Shown piece by piece: positions 26,941-35,291 of a stretch of 64,000 nucleotides of DNA; the first letter of the stretch is position 1; each line of letters starts with the position of its first letter. Location of the stretch: contig JAMCWX010000010.1 in assembly GCA_023480885.1 (NCBI GenBank), positions 43,715 to 107,714 of the forward strand, written 5' to 3'. The notes below the pieces were generated by a model. That model was not told where the DNA came from. It did not search any database and was given only the letters and a program-made list of their open reading frames with translations. A program made the position numbers and the translations under genes. Source of the stretch: Chloroflexota bacterium. GTDB taxonomy: Bacteria; Chloroflexota; UBA6077; FW602-bin22; JACPRP01.

Positions 26941-27694
26941 CTTCTGTCTCGCTTCCCAGGTAGGCGTCCCTGACTTCCTGCACAGCCACGACCTCCTCCG
27001 GCGTTCCCTCGGCGATCTTGGTGCCAAAGTTTAACACGATGGCCCTGTTGACCACCCGAAACAGTTCTCGCAGCCGGTGCTCGACCATAATGAGGGTCTT
27101 GCCTTCTTCATTGATCCTTTCCAACAGGGGGAGGATGCTGGCCACCTCGGACATGCTCATGCCTGAGAACAATTCATCCAGGATGATGATCTCGGGATCC
27201 AGCGCCAGACAACGGGCCAACTCCAAACGCTTGACGTAACCGTGCGGCAGCGAGCCAGCGAGCTTATAGGGCACGGAGGAATCGCGCTCGAATCCCACTT
27301 CCTCCAGCAGGTGGATGGCCGTTTCGTCCCGGTCGCCGTACTGGCCGCCCTTTAGCTTGCGAGCCCGTGCCGAGTAAAGGGGAACGATCAAGTTTTTATA
27401 GACAGGCATGCTGCTGAAAGAACGGGCCATCTGGAAGCTGCGGGCGATGCCAGAGGTGACGATTTTAAAGGGTGGCGCGCCAGTGATGTCCTGGCCGCGA
27501 AAGATCACTTTGCCGGAATCGGGCTTGACGAAGCCAGTTATCAGGTTGATCAAGGTGCTCTTACCTGAGCCGTTGGGACCGATGATGCCGAGCGTTTCGC
27601 CTGGTTGTAACTCGAAACCGACGCCGTTAACGGCGTGTACGCCGCCGAAGCTCTTGGAGAGATCGGCGACCTTTAGAATCGGTTGCTGTTTCAT
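26933..27694 (-). CDS. Branched-chain-type ABC transporter ATP-binding protein LivG
   Basis: First ATPase of the importer, 253 residues, with Walker A GPNGSGKST and the LivG-specific extended C-terminus (VEHRLRELFRVVNRAIVLNFG). The signature motif is degenerate (LPHGYVKRLELARCLA) and the Walker B is followed by ELFSGMS instead of EPxxGLN. Such deviations occur in LivG homologues that act as the weaker ATPase of an asymmetric pair, with livF carrying the consensus site. It overlaps livM by 4 bp. Confidence 0.92.
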   Translation of the reverse strand: MKQQPILKVADLSKSFGGVHAVNGVGFELQPGETLGIIGPNGSGKSTLINLITGFVKPDSGKVIFRGQDITGAPPFKIVTSGIARSFQMARSFSSMPVYKNLIVPLYSARARKLKGGQYGDRDETAIHLLEEVGFERDSSVPYKLAGSLPHGYVKRLELARCLALDPEIIILDELFSGMSMSEVASILPLLERINEEGKTLIMVEHRLRELFRVVNRAIVLNFGTKIAEGTPEEVVAVQEVRDAYLGSETEDA

Positions 27695-28725
27695 TCCTTC
27701 GCAACCTCCTCCATAGGCACCAACCTTTCAAACTGCTGGTATTTTCTCTGAGCGAAGCGGAAAATGCCCTCTGGCAAACCGACGACGAAGATGAGAAGAA
27801 TCACAGAATAGATAACCACCCGCAAGGTGCCAAACTGCCGCAGCGTCTCCGACAGAGGAACGAGCACAAAGGCTCCTAGCAAGGCGCCGGCGAAAGAGCC
27901 AGGCCCCCCAATCACCACGGCGGTCAAAGGCAGAACGGAATAATCCAGGGCGAAAGCAGACATTCCCACCACCTGGTAGTGATGCGCGATAAAGGCGCCA
28001 GCGAAGGTGGCTGGCAGGGCGGCGATGAAGACCGCCTGGGCCTTGTACCAGGGGACGTTGATGCCTCCCGCCTCCACAGAGCGATCGTTGTCTCTGATGG
28101 CTCTGAGCACCAGTCCATAGTCGGTGTCGATGAGCCTGCGCAAACCGAAAACGCCGACAAAGGCGATGGCTACCATGACGTAGAGCTCCACGGTCAGGCC
28201 GGGCAATGGAGCCAGACCACTGATGCCCTCAGTGCCACCCAGGATCTTGGTGGCCTCAATCGTTCTCATCAACAGCAGCGGAATGGCGAAGGTAATGAGT
28301 CCGAAATAGACGCCCCTCAGGCGCAGGACGGGGTACAACAGCAACGTGCAGACTGACGCGCCTGACACGGTGGCCAGGGGGATGGAGATCAGGGGCGGCA
28401 GACCCAGGTAGTTGCTGAGAAAGGCCGTGAAATAACCTCCGACGCCGTAAAACAGCGCCTGGCCCAGAGAAACCAGGCCGACCGAGGCCAGCAGGTCCCA
28501 ACTGAGAGCCAGGAGCGTGACCACCAGGGCGATAAGAAACACCGTCTCCCAGTAGGCGCCGATGATGCCCTGCAGCAAAGGAAAGACCACCAGGGGAACG
28601 ATCAACAGCAGGCGCGGGAACAACAGATACAACGTCTCCTGGAGCGAGGCGATGGCGAAAATATCGTCGGTCCGAGCCTTGATGCCCCGATCTATCCTCT
28701 CTTTGCGATAGCTGACGTTGGCCAT
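27691..28725 (-). CDS. Branched-chain-type ABC transporter permease LivM
   Basis: Membrane permease, 344 residues with about nine to ten hydrophobic segments and the conserved LivM features SLGQALFYGVGGYFTAFLSN (near residue 90) and AIRDNDRSVEAGGINVPWYK (near 225), which faces the ATPase. The start is ATG 28725 (MANVSYRKERID), whose A is shared with the TGA of livH. It therefore appears translationally coupled to livH. Confidence 0.93.
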   Translation of the reverse strand: MANVSYRKERIDRGIKARTDDIFAIASLQETLYLLFPRLLLIVPLVVFPLLQGIIGAYWETVFLIALVVTLLALSWDLLASVGLVSLGQALFYGVGGYFTAFLSNYLGLPPLISIPLATVSGASVCTLLLYPVLRLRGVYFGLITFAIPLLLMRTIEATKILGGTEGISGLAPLPGLTVELYVMVAIAFVGVFGLRRLIDTDYGLVLRAIRDNDRSVEAGGINVPWYKAQAVFIAALPATFAGAFIAHHYQVVGMSAFALDYSVLPLTAVVIGGPGSFAGALLGAFVLVPLSETLRQFGTLRVVIYSVILLIFVVGLPEGIFRFAQRKYQQFERLVPMEEVAKE

Positions 28726-29597
28726 CAGACCCTCTCCTCCAGCTCCTTGAACTTGCCGAACAGACCAGACGGTTTGATTGCCAGAACGACGACGATGGCC
28801 ACCAGGTAAACGACCTCGCTCCACTGCGGGCCAAGGTAGTTGGCAGTGATGACGCTGGCGAAGCCAAGGATGAGGCTGCCGACCATCAACCCGGTGGTGC
28901 TTTCCAGCCCGCCTAGAACGGTCACGGCCAGGGCGATTAGGAGCACATCGTAACCGATGTTGATCGAGATAAGCCCCAGTGGCAGGATGGCCAGACCGGC
29001 CACTGCCGCCAGCGCCGCACCCAGACCAACACTGATCGCCGCTGCCCAGTCGGAGTCTATGCCCAGGGACAGGGCAGTGTATTCATCCTGCGCCATGCCG
29101 CGCAGCGCCAGGCCAATCTTGGTCTTGTGGGAAAAGTACCAGAGCAAGGCTGCCAGGCCGGCACCAATGCCGATAATAATCACCCGCTGGTAGTCGACGT
29201 CGACTCCAGCTATCTCCACCCCGCCTTTAACGAAAGACGGCAGATTGAAGTCATAGGTAACGAAACCCGCCCATCTGAAGAACTCCAATATGGCGACCCC
29301 AACGGCGAAGGTGGCTATGACCTCCGATAGCGCGATTCCACGGACGGGCATCAGAATGTATCGATACATGGCTGCGCCCAGTATGCCCACGATTATTATC
29401 GTAAGCACGACGGAGAGCATGAAGGGCAATCCCAGGTAATGCAAAATCATCCAGGCTATGAAGCCAGCAGCCAGGTAAAGGCTTCCGTGGGCGAAATTCG
29501 CGACGCCGCTCAGTCCAAAGGTGAGGCTGAAACCCAAAGCAGTGAGCATCAATACAGCGCTGTTTACGAGCCCGTAGAGCAGCACGCTTGCTTCCAT
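28725..29597 (-). CDS. Branched-chain-type ABC transporter permease LivH
   Basis: Membrane permease, 290 residues, eight or so hydrophobic segments with the LivH signature GLSGVANFAHGSLYLAAGF near the N-terminus and RGMAQDEYTALSLGIDSDW near residue 180. ATG 29597 is chosen because GGAGAG lies 10 bp upstream; a GTG at 29615 would place that site inside the gene. A strong hairpin (29622-29660) precedes it and separates it from the binding-protein gene. Confidence 0.92.
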   Translation of the reverse strand: MEASVLLYGLVNSAVLMLTALGFSLTFGLSGVANFAHGSLYLAAGFIAWMILHYLGLPFMLSVVLTIIIVGILGAAMYRYILMPVRGIALSEVIATFAVGVAILEFFRWAGFVTYDFNLPSFVKGGVEIAGVDVDYQRVIIIGIGAGLAALLWYFSHKTKIGLALRGMAQDEYTALSLGIDSDWAAAISVGLGAALAAVAGLAILPLGLISINIGYDVLLIALAVTVLGGLESTTGLMVGSLILGFASVITANYLGPQWSEVVYLVAIVVVLAIKPSGLFGKFKELEERV

Positions 29598-29621
29598 TCT
29601 TGATACACTCTCCACTCTATG

Positions 29622-29660
29622 ACGGGGGAGCCGGCCCGGTTAATTGGACCGCTCCCCCGT
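29622..29660 (-). terminator. Intra-operon hairpin between binding-protein gene and livH
   Basis: ACGGGGGAGC (29622-29631) and GCTCCCCCGT (29651-29660) are perfectly complementary over 10 bp with a 19-nt loop. There is no good T-run on the minus strand, so it is likely a partial terminator or an mRNA 3'-end stabiliser that raises the level of binding-protein mRNA relative to the permease genes. Confidence 0.65.
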
Positions 29661-29688
29661 GACTCCTTGCTGTGACAGACGGTAAACC

Positions 29689-31080
29689 CTATTTCGTCAG
29701 TTCGATCTCGGCTTCGGCTGCCGCCTCTGGGAAGACCGGCACCCTCACGCCTGGCGCTTTCCACTGGAAGGCGGTGCTGATGGCGGTTTCCTTGGGATTG
29801 GTACCGTAGATCACCTGGTGATCTTTGTTGAACTTGATCTTGCCGATGACGCCATCTGTGTCCGTCTTTTCCAGGGCCGAGACCACCGCGTCAGCATCCA
29901 CGCTGCCAGCCTTCTCGATGGCGGCGGCGAGAACGTACACGGAATCATAGGCAGGGCCGGGGCCGTGGCCGCTGAGTTTCTGCTTTTGCTCTTCGCCGTA
30001 CTTCTTGCCATAGTTCTCGACGAAGGCCACGGACTTGGGAACGGCCTTAACTGGCATTGAGCCGTTTTCGAACAGGAAGTTCACCAGTCCAGCCACTTCG
30101 CCGTCAAAGGCTTTCCAGGCGGTGCCTGGGGCGGCTGGGCTAATGAATCCGGCGATGAGCGCCTGCAGTTTGACCGATTTAGCCTGCTTCACGAGTACGC
30201 CTGATTGCGGCATGTCGAAGATCGGCACGACGAGTTGCGCTCCTCCGCTCTTGGCTTTGTTAAGAGAAGAGGAGAAGTCGGAAGAGCCGGTCGGATAGGC
30301 GTCGTGGCCGACGACCTCCCAGCCATTAGCCTTGGCCCATTTTTCCAGAGCGTCGGATGTGCCTTTGGCCCAGGCCACGTCCTGGTTGATGAAATAGACC
30401 TTTTTGAAGCTGAACTTCTTGCCGGTGAATTCCATAACCTTGATAAGGTTGCCCACCAGGTAGGGGGCATTGAGGCCGGTGCGGAAGAAATACTTGTACT
30501 TCTCGGGCTCGGCCTGCATCTTCTTCTCGAATTCCGGCGTCATAGCGATGCTGGTGATGTAGGGAAGCTTGTACTTGGCGATGAGATCCATAGAAGCCAG
30601 GAAAACCTCGGAGCGGAAAGCGCCGACGACGATAGCGTTGGGCTTCTTCTCGGTGATGAGTTTTTCCGTGGCGGCCAGGGCATCGTTGGTGGGAGTTCCC
30701 GCCTCGGCCTCTCTGGTGTCGATGGAGACGACTTCAAAGGGACGCTTGACGCCACCGACGGACACCCCGCCCTTGGCGTTGATCTCTTCGACAGCCAGTT
30801 GCACTGCCCTCAAGGAATCGGCGCCCTCGATGGTTCCCAACGCCGTGGGCACGCCTAACACGATGGGCTGTCCTGATGGCTTGCTGGCCGTGTCCGATGT
30901 CTTCGGCTCGCCTGCTTTAGGAGTGGCCGGAGACGCGGGTTTCTCGGTGGGAGCCGATTCTTTCTTGGTGGAAGCTGCGGTGGGACTCGGGGTAGCGGTT
31001 TGGCTGCTGCAACCGATCAGCCCTACAGTCAGGCTGGCAATCAAGGCAAGCACCCAAATGGTTAAGGTCCATCTTTTCAT
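29689..31080 (-). CDS. Leu/Ile/Val-type ABC substrate-binding lipoprotein
   Basis: Binding protein for the HAAT-type importer encoded downstream, 463 residues, somewhat longer than LivK. The signal peptide ends in lipobox LIGC and is followed by an unusually long Thr/Pro/Ala/Lys-rich linker (residues 25-70). The type I periplasmic-binding fold starts at QPIVLGVPTALGTIEGADSL, with DTREAEAGTPTNDALAATEKLI and GTSDALEKWAKANGWEVVGHD further on. AAAGGAG precedes ATG 31080. Its ligand is not predictable, but the ligase gene in the same operon argues for an organic acid rather than an amino acid. Confidence 0.92.
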   Translation of the reverse strand: MKRWTLTIWVLALIASLTVGLIGCSSQTATPSPTAASTKKESAPTEKPASPATPKAGEPKTSDTASKPSGQPIVLGVPTALGTIEGADSLRAVQLAVEEINAKGGVSVGGVKRPFEVVSIDTREAEAGTPTNDALAATEKLITEKKPNAIVVGAFRSEVFLASMDLIAKYKLPYITSIAMTPEFEKKMQAEPEKYKYFFRTGLNAPYLVGNLIKVMEFTGKKFSFKKVYFINQDVAWAKGTSDALEKWAKANGWEVVGHDAYPTGSSDFSSSLNKAKSGGAQLVVPIFDMPQSGVLVKQAKSVKLQALIAGFISPAAPGTAWKAFDGEVAGLVNFLFENGSMPVKAVPKSVAFVENYGKKYGEEQKQKLSGHGPGPAYDSVYVLAAAIEKAGSVDADAVVSALEKTDTDGVIGKIKFNKDHQVIYGTNPKETAISTAFQWKAPGVRVPVFPEAAAEAEIELTK

Positions 31081-31360
31081 CTAATGCCAGAACTCCTTTC
31101 CATATTCATTGGTTTTCGTTCGCCGACTAAACGGTCCAACAGTAGTGAACAATTCGCTCCCAGATTCCTCCTTTCGCTTTTCGCCCGTTACCACCAGGCA
31201 CGCTCACAAAACCAGGCATGGTGACGTGCTCGCCGAAGTGTTTGGCGCAGGGCTTCACACTGTTCAACCCAGTCGAACCTGTCCGTGTCAGAAAGCTTTC
31301 GTGCGATTCTCGGGCGAAATTGTACAGTGCAATATATCATGTTTTGGAAGGGAAGTCATT

Positions 31361-31594
31361 ATGATGTCACAGCGCGATTATCACCTGTCCTGTGAACACT
31401 GTAGGATCCCTATCAATCGTCCATATTCATGGTGTGTTTGTGCTGTTGACAAAGGGAAAACCATAATTTATGATAGGGCAGGTGAAGCGATGTCGCTTTT
31501 GCCACCTTCACACTATTGCAAAGCCGCAATCAGCCAACTATTACAAAGCTTGAATAGGTCCTCGCGACGATCGATATGCGATAGTCCGGATTAG
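31361..31594 (+). CDS. Possible small Cys-rich protein (hypothetical)
   Basis: A 77-codon frame starting ATG 31361 after GGAAGGGAAG, with CEHC near residue 12 and CVC near residue 25 plus a later HYC, suggestive of a small zinc-binding module. The frame is open further upstream to 31109 but that part looks non-coding. Against it: a convincing promoter (31446-31474) lies inside. I do not recognise a family. The rest of the 540-bp divergent region between the two importer operons shows no other gene. Confidence 0.25.
   Translation: MMSQRDYHLSCEHCRIPINRPYSWCVCAVDKGKTIIYDRAGEAMSLLPPSHYCKAAISQLLQSLNRSSRRSICDSPD
31446..31474 (+). promoter_or_regulatory. Consensus sigma70-like promoter of the second HAAT importer operon
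   Basis: TTGACA (31446-31451), 17-bp spacer, TATGAT (31469-31474). The leader to the binding-protein ATG at 31620 would be about 140 nt. It is one of the two best -35/-10 pairs in the window. Confidence 0.65.
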
Positions 31595-31619
31595 AAGACT
31601 CTAGTTTTGGAGGATCCCG

Positions 31620-32843
31620 ATGAGCAAGTGGCTGATTTCGACAGGTATCCTGGTTCTGGCACTCCTTCTGGCAACTGGTCCGCTAGGTTGCACGGCCTCC
31701 AAGCCAGCCGCCCCCGACTCCATCAAGCTCGGCGCGGTCGTTCCTCTCACTGGCAGGTACGCGGCCGGTGGAGCGCAGGTCAAGGCCGGATACGAGCTCG
31801 CCGTGGCAGACATCAATAAGGCCGGCGGCGTCTACATCAAAGAGTATGGCAAGAACATCCCCCTCGAACTGAAGCTACTCGACGACGAATCCGATCCGGC
31901 GAAGACCGTGAGCAGACTCGAGACGCTCAATTCCACCGACAAAGTCTCGGTCTATCTGGGCGGATTCGGCAGCGACCTGCACGCTGCGGGCGCGGCCCTG
32001 GCAGATAAGAACAAGATTCCCTATCTGGGGGTTGCCTTCGCCCTGGGGGCTATCCACCAAAAGGGCTACAAGTATCTCTTCTCTCCCTTCAACAAATCGA
32101 CTGATGTCGCTCGGGGCACCTTCGAAATAGTCAACTCTCTGCCCAAGGAGCAACGTCCCACCAAGTTCGCCATCTTCCAGGAGAAAACGGACTGGGGCGT
32201 CGAGATGGCCAACGAGTGGAAGAAGAACGCCGCTGGCTTCGGGTACAACATCACGGTACAGGAAGAGTACGCACCCGCCACCAAGGACTTTTCGGATTTG
32301 ATCCTCAAAGCCAAGGCTGCCGGCGTCGACGCCGTTCTGGCTCTGCCTTCGCCACCTGATGGCATAGCTATTTTCAAGCAGATGAAGGAGCTTGGATTCA
32401 ACGCCAAGTTCTACTTCTTCGTCCGTGCCCCCGACGCGGTCTCCTGGAGCCAGAGCCTTGGTAAGGATGGCGATTACGTGGTCCTGGCTCCAGGATGGCA
32501 CCACGGCGTCAATTTCCCACTGGTGAAGGAGCTTAACGCCGAGCACCAGGCGAAGTTCAATCGACCAGCCGATGTCATCACTGGACCTGCCTACGCCTGC
32601 GTTCAGATCGCCTCCGAGGCGATCAAGAAGGCTGGCAGGCTAGACCGCGAGGCCATCAGGAACGCGATCGCCGAGACGAATATGAACACGGTCGAGGGAC
32701 CGATCAGCTTCCGTCCTGACGGCACTGGCGTCGTGCAGTTCTTCGGCGTCCAGTGGCAGAACGGCAAGCAGGAGTTGATCTGGCCCAAGGAAATGGCCAC
32801 CAAGCCGTTCGCCTATCCTGCCAAGCCCTGGAACGAGCGGTAG
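31620..32843 (+). CDS. Leu/Ile/Val-type ABC substrate-binding lipoprotein (second operon)
   Basis: Binding protein of the plus-strand HAAT importer, 407 residues. The signal peptide ends in lipobox PLGC at about residue 24. The fold begins SIKLGAVVPLTGRYAAGGAQVKAGYELAVADINKAGG (in part), the hallmark of type I amino-acid-type binding proteins, and includes the LLDDESDPAKTVSRLETL segment. GGAGGATCCCG precedes ATG 31620. It is the first gene of the order SBP-livG-livF-livH-livM, divergent from the other importer operon and only distantly similar to its binding protein, so the two systems probably take different ligands. Confidence 0.93.
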   Translation: MSKWLISTGILVLALLLATGPLGCTASKPAAPDSIKLGAVVPLTGRYAAGGAQVKAGYELAVADINKAGGVYIKEYGKNIPLELKLLDDESDPAKTVSRLETLNSTDKVSVYLGGFGSDLHAAGAALADKNKIPYLGVAFALGAIHQKGYKYLFSPFNKSTDVARGTFEIVNSLPKEQRPTKFAIFQEKTDWGVEMANEWKKNAAGFGYNITVQEEYAPATKDFSDLILKAKAAGVDAVLALPSPPDGIAIFKQMKELGFNAKFYFFVRAPDAVSWSQSLGKDGDYVVLAPGWHHGVNFPLVKELNAEHQAKFNRPADVITGPAYACVQIASEAIKKAGRLDREAIRNAIAETNMNTVEGPISFRPDGTGVVQFFGVQWQNGKQELIWPKEMATKPFAYPAKPWNER

Positions 32844-32849
32844 CGGTTG

Positions 32850-33578
32850 ATGCTGCTGACGCTGGACGACGTGTCTAAGTCCTTTGGCGGATTGATGGCC
32901 GTCAGGCAACTGAGCCTGGCCGTCGAACAGGGAGAGATCCTTGGCCTCATCGGGCCTAATGGCTCGGGCAAGACCACCGCCTTCAACCTGATAAGCGGTT
33001 TCCTCAAGCCCGATTCGGGGGGGATAAAGCTTCAGGGGAAGGACATCACGAGGCTCAGCCCGCCGAAGATTTGCGCCAGCGGCATCGCCAGAACCTTCCA
33101 GATGGTTAAGCCTTTTTCGCACCTGACCGCGCTTCAGAACGTGCTGGTGGGCAGGCTATATGGTTGCTCACCAGCAAAGACCCAGGCTGAGGCGCGCGAG
33201 GAGTGCTATCGTATCCTCGATTTCGTCGGCCTCGCCGGGAAGCACCAAATTCTTGCCAGAAACCTGACCCTCGTCGACCGCAAGCGGCTCGAACTCGCGC
33301 GGGCATTAGCCGCCAAACCCAAACTGCTGCTGCTGGACGAGCTCATGGCCGGTCTTAACCCGACAGAGACAGACGCCGCGATGCGATTAGTCAGGTCGAT
33401 CAGAGACTCAGGAATAACTGTGATAATGGTCGAACACATTATCAAAGCTGTCTTAGGCATGTGCGACCGGGTAGTCGTCATCAGCGCCGGGGAGAAGATC
33501 GCCGAGGGCTCAGCGCAAGAAGTGGTGAACAACCAGAAAGTCATCGAAGCTTACCTGGGGAAACCACGCTATGCTTGA
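32850..33578 (+). CDS. Branched-chain-type ABC transporter ATP-binding protein LivG (second operon)
   Basis: ATPase of 242 residues with Walker A GPNGSGKTT, the LivG-type PPKICASGIARTFQMVKPF segment, a degenerate signature (NLTLVDRKRLELARALA) and Walker B LLLLDELMAGLNP. Start ATG 32850 is 6 bp after the binding-protein stop; a TTG just before it (32847) is possible. It overlaps livF by 8 bp. Like the livG of the minus-strand operon it lacks a canonical LSGGQ. Confidence 0.92.
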   Translation: MLLTLDDVSKSFGGLMAVRQLSLAVEQGEILGLIGPNGSGKTTAFNLISGFLKPDSGGIKLQGKDITRLSPPKICASGIARTFQMVKPFSHLTALQNVLVGRLYGCSPAKTQAEAREECYRILDFVGLAGKHQILARNLTLVDRKRLELARALAAKPKLLLLDELMAGLNPTETDAAMRLVRSIRDSGITVIMVEHIIKAVLGMCDRVVVISAGEKIAEGSAQEVVNNQKVIEAYLGKPRYA

Positions 33579-34278
33579 GTGCGAGGGAATCGACGTCTTC
33601 TACGACGATCTCCAGGCGCTTTGGGGTGTAAGCCTTTCCGTCGAAGCGGGCGAGATCGTGGCGCTGATCGGCTCCAACGGGGCTGGCAAGACGACCATCT
33701 TGCGAACTATAGCTGGACTCTCCAAGCCTGCTAAAGGTGACATAAAGTTCGACGGTGTTTCCTTGTCGAAGAAACCAGCCTACGACATCGTCGATCTCGG
33801 CATCGCGCTGGTGCCCGAAGGCCGCAAGCTTTTCGGCAGCATGACCGTTCTGGAGAACCTCGAGCTCGGCGCGTTCACTGGTCGGGCCAGAGGAGAAAAG
33901 AACGCCACGATGAAGTGGGTCTACGAGGTTTTCCCCCTCCTCGAGGAAAGGAGGAATCAAACCGCCGTGACTTTGAGCGGCGGACAGCAGCAGATGCTGG
34001 CCATCGGCAGGGCGCTGATGTCGCAGCCTAAGCTGCTGCTGCTCGACGAGCCATCCCTGGGGCTGGCTCCGCTGGTCGTGCAGATGATCTTCGACGTGAT
34101 CGAGCAAATCAACCAGCGGGGCGTCTCGGTCCTTCTCGTCGAACAGAACGCCCACGCTGCCCTCGAGCGCGCCGCCAGAGCTTACGTCGTCGAAAACGGT
34201 CGCGTCGTCGGCCACGACACTGGACAAAACATGCTGCGGCACGAGCACGTAAAGAGCGCCTATTTGGGAGGAGTGTAG
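33571..34278 (+). CDS. Branched-chain-type ABC transporter ATP-binding protein LivF (second operon)
   Basis: ATPase of 235 residues with canonical motifs: Walker A GSNGAGKTT, the LivF hallmark GIALVPEGRKLFGSMTVLENL, signature LSGGQQQMLAIGRALM and Walker B LLLLDEPSLGLAP. The gene starts inside the end of livG and stops 7 bp before livH. Intact and of standard length. Confidence 0.94.
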   Translation: MLECEGIDVFYDDLQALWGVSLSVEAGEIVALIGSNGAGKTTILRTIAGLSKPAKGDIKFDGVSLSKKPAYDIVDLGIALVPEGRKLFGSMTVLENLELGAFTGRARGEKNATMKWVYEVFPLLEERRNQTAVTLSGGQQQMLAIGRALMSQPKLLLLDEPSLGLAPLVVQMIFDVIEQINQRGVSVLLVEQNAHAALERAARAYVVENGRVVGHDTGQNMLRHEHVKSAYLGGV

Positions 34279-34285
34279 AAACAAC

Positions 34286-35161
34286 ATGCCCATCGACGCG
34301 CTAACCCAGGGGCTCGTGTTCGGCATCCTCGTCGGCGCGCTTTATGGACTTGCCGCGGTCGGCCTTTCGCTCGTCTTCGGCGTCATGCGAGTGCTCAACG
34401 TCGCCCACGGCGAGTTGCTGATGATCGGCGGCTACGCCAGCTTCTGGTTCTTCTCCCTTTATGGCATTGACCCGTTCGTTTCGTTAGCGGCCACTATCCC
34501 CACGCTCTTCGTCATCGGCATTGTGCTACACCGAGGACTATTCGTGCACGTTACCAAGCTGCGTGAAGAAGATAGAATCAAGAACTCTTTGCTCATGGGC
34601 TTTGGCCTGGCTCTGATACTGGACAATCTGGCCATACGTCTGTGGACGGCCGATGAGAGGTCGATCACGACAGTCTACTCAGGCGCGGCCGCCAGCTTGA
34701 TGGGAGTATCGCTGCCCTACGTGAGAGTAGGCAGCCTACTCTTCGCCCTCGTGGCAATTCTCGCGCTGCATTTGTTTCTCACCAGAACCTACATCGGCAG
34801 ATCGATCAGGGCAACAGCGGAAGACTGGGAGGCAGCCGCCATTGTGGGCATAAACGTCGACCGTACTTACCTGCTGGCCTTCGCCATCGGCACGGCTCTG
34901 GCTGGAGCTGCAGGCGCGCTCGTCAGCGTAGGCTATTCGATAAATCCAGGCATCGGGTTAGAATGGACGCTGAAAGCCCTGATCGTCATCGTCCTGGCTG
35001 GCATGGGGAGCGTGGGCGGCACCCTCGCCGGGGGCCTGCTGTTGGGAGCCGTCGAATCCGTTAGCGTGTACTTCATTGGCGGCGCATACCGCGAGGTGGT
35101 CGGGCTGGTGATGTTCTTGCTCGTCTTGCTGCTGCGGCCGAAAGGTCTGTTCGGAAACTAG
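34286..35161 (+). CDS. Branched-chain-type ABC transporter permease LivH (second operon)
   Basis: Permease of 291 residues, about eight membrane segments, with the LivH motif SLVFGVMRVLNVAHGELLMIGGY (in part) at the N-terminus, RATAEDWEAAAIVGINVDRTY near residue 175 and the conserved C-terminal LLLRPKGLFG. It is followed by a 130-bp gap before livM, the only loose join in this operon; I see neither a promoter nor a terminator there. Confidence 0.94.
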   Translation: MPIDALTQGLVFGILVGALYGLAAVGLSLVFGVMRVLNVAHGELLMIGGYASFWFFSLYGIDPFVSLAATIPTLFVIGIVLHRGLFVHVTKLREEDRIKNSLLMGFGLALILDNLAIRLWTADERSITTVYSGAAASLMGVSLPYVRVGSLLFALVAILALHLFLTRTYIGRSIRATAEDWEAAAIVGINVDRTYLLAFAIGTALAGAAGALVSVGYSINPGIGLEWTLKALIVIVLAGMGSVGGTLAGGLLLGAVESVSVYFIGGAYREVVGLVMFLLVLLLRPKGLFGN

Positions 35162-35291
35162 TAGTTTTCCTTTCAGAGGAAGGACCACCACAGAGAGGGC
35201 ATTTCGCACCGAAAGCTAACCATGGGGCGAACGGCCGGTCGCCCCTGCAGATAGTCGGCCGAGGCATTGTTTATGCAGTTGGGGTGTAGAC

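Noticed and set aside
31109..31360. Upstream extension of the small Cys-rich frame
   Set aside because: Codon content looks non-coding, it has no ribosome site, and it covers a divergent promoter region.
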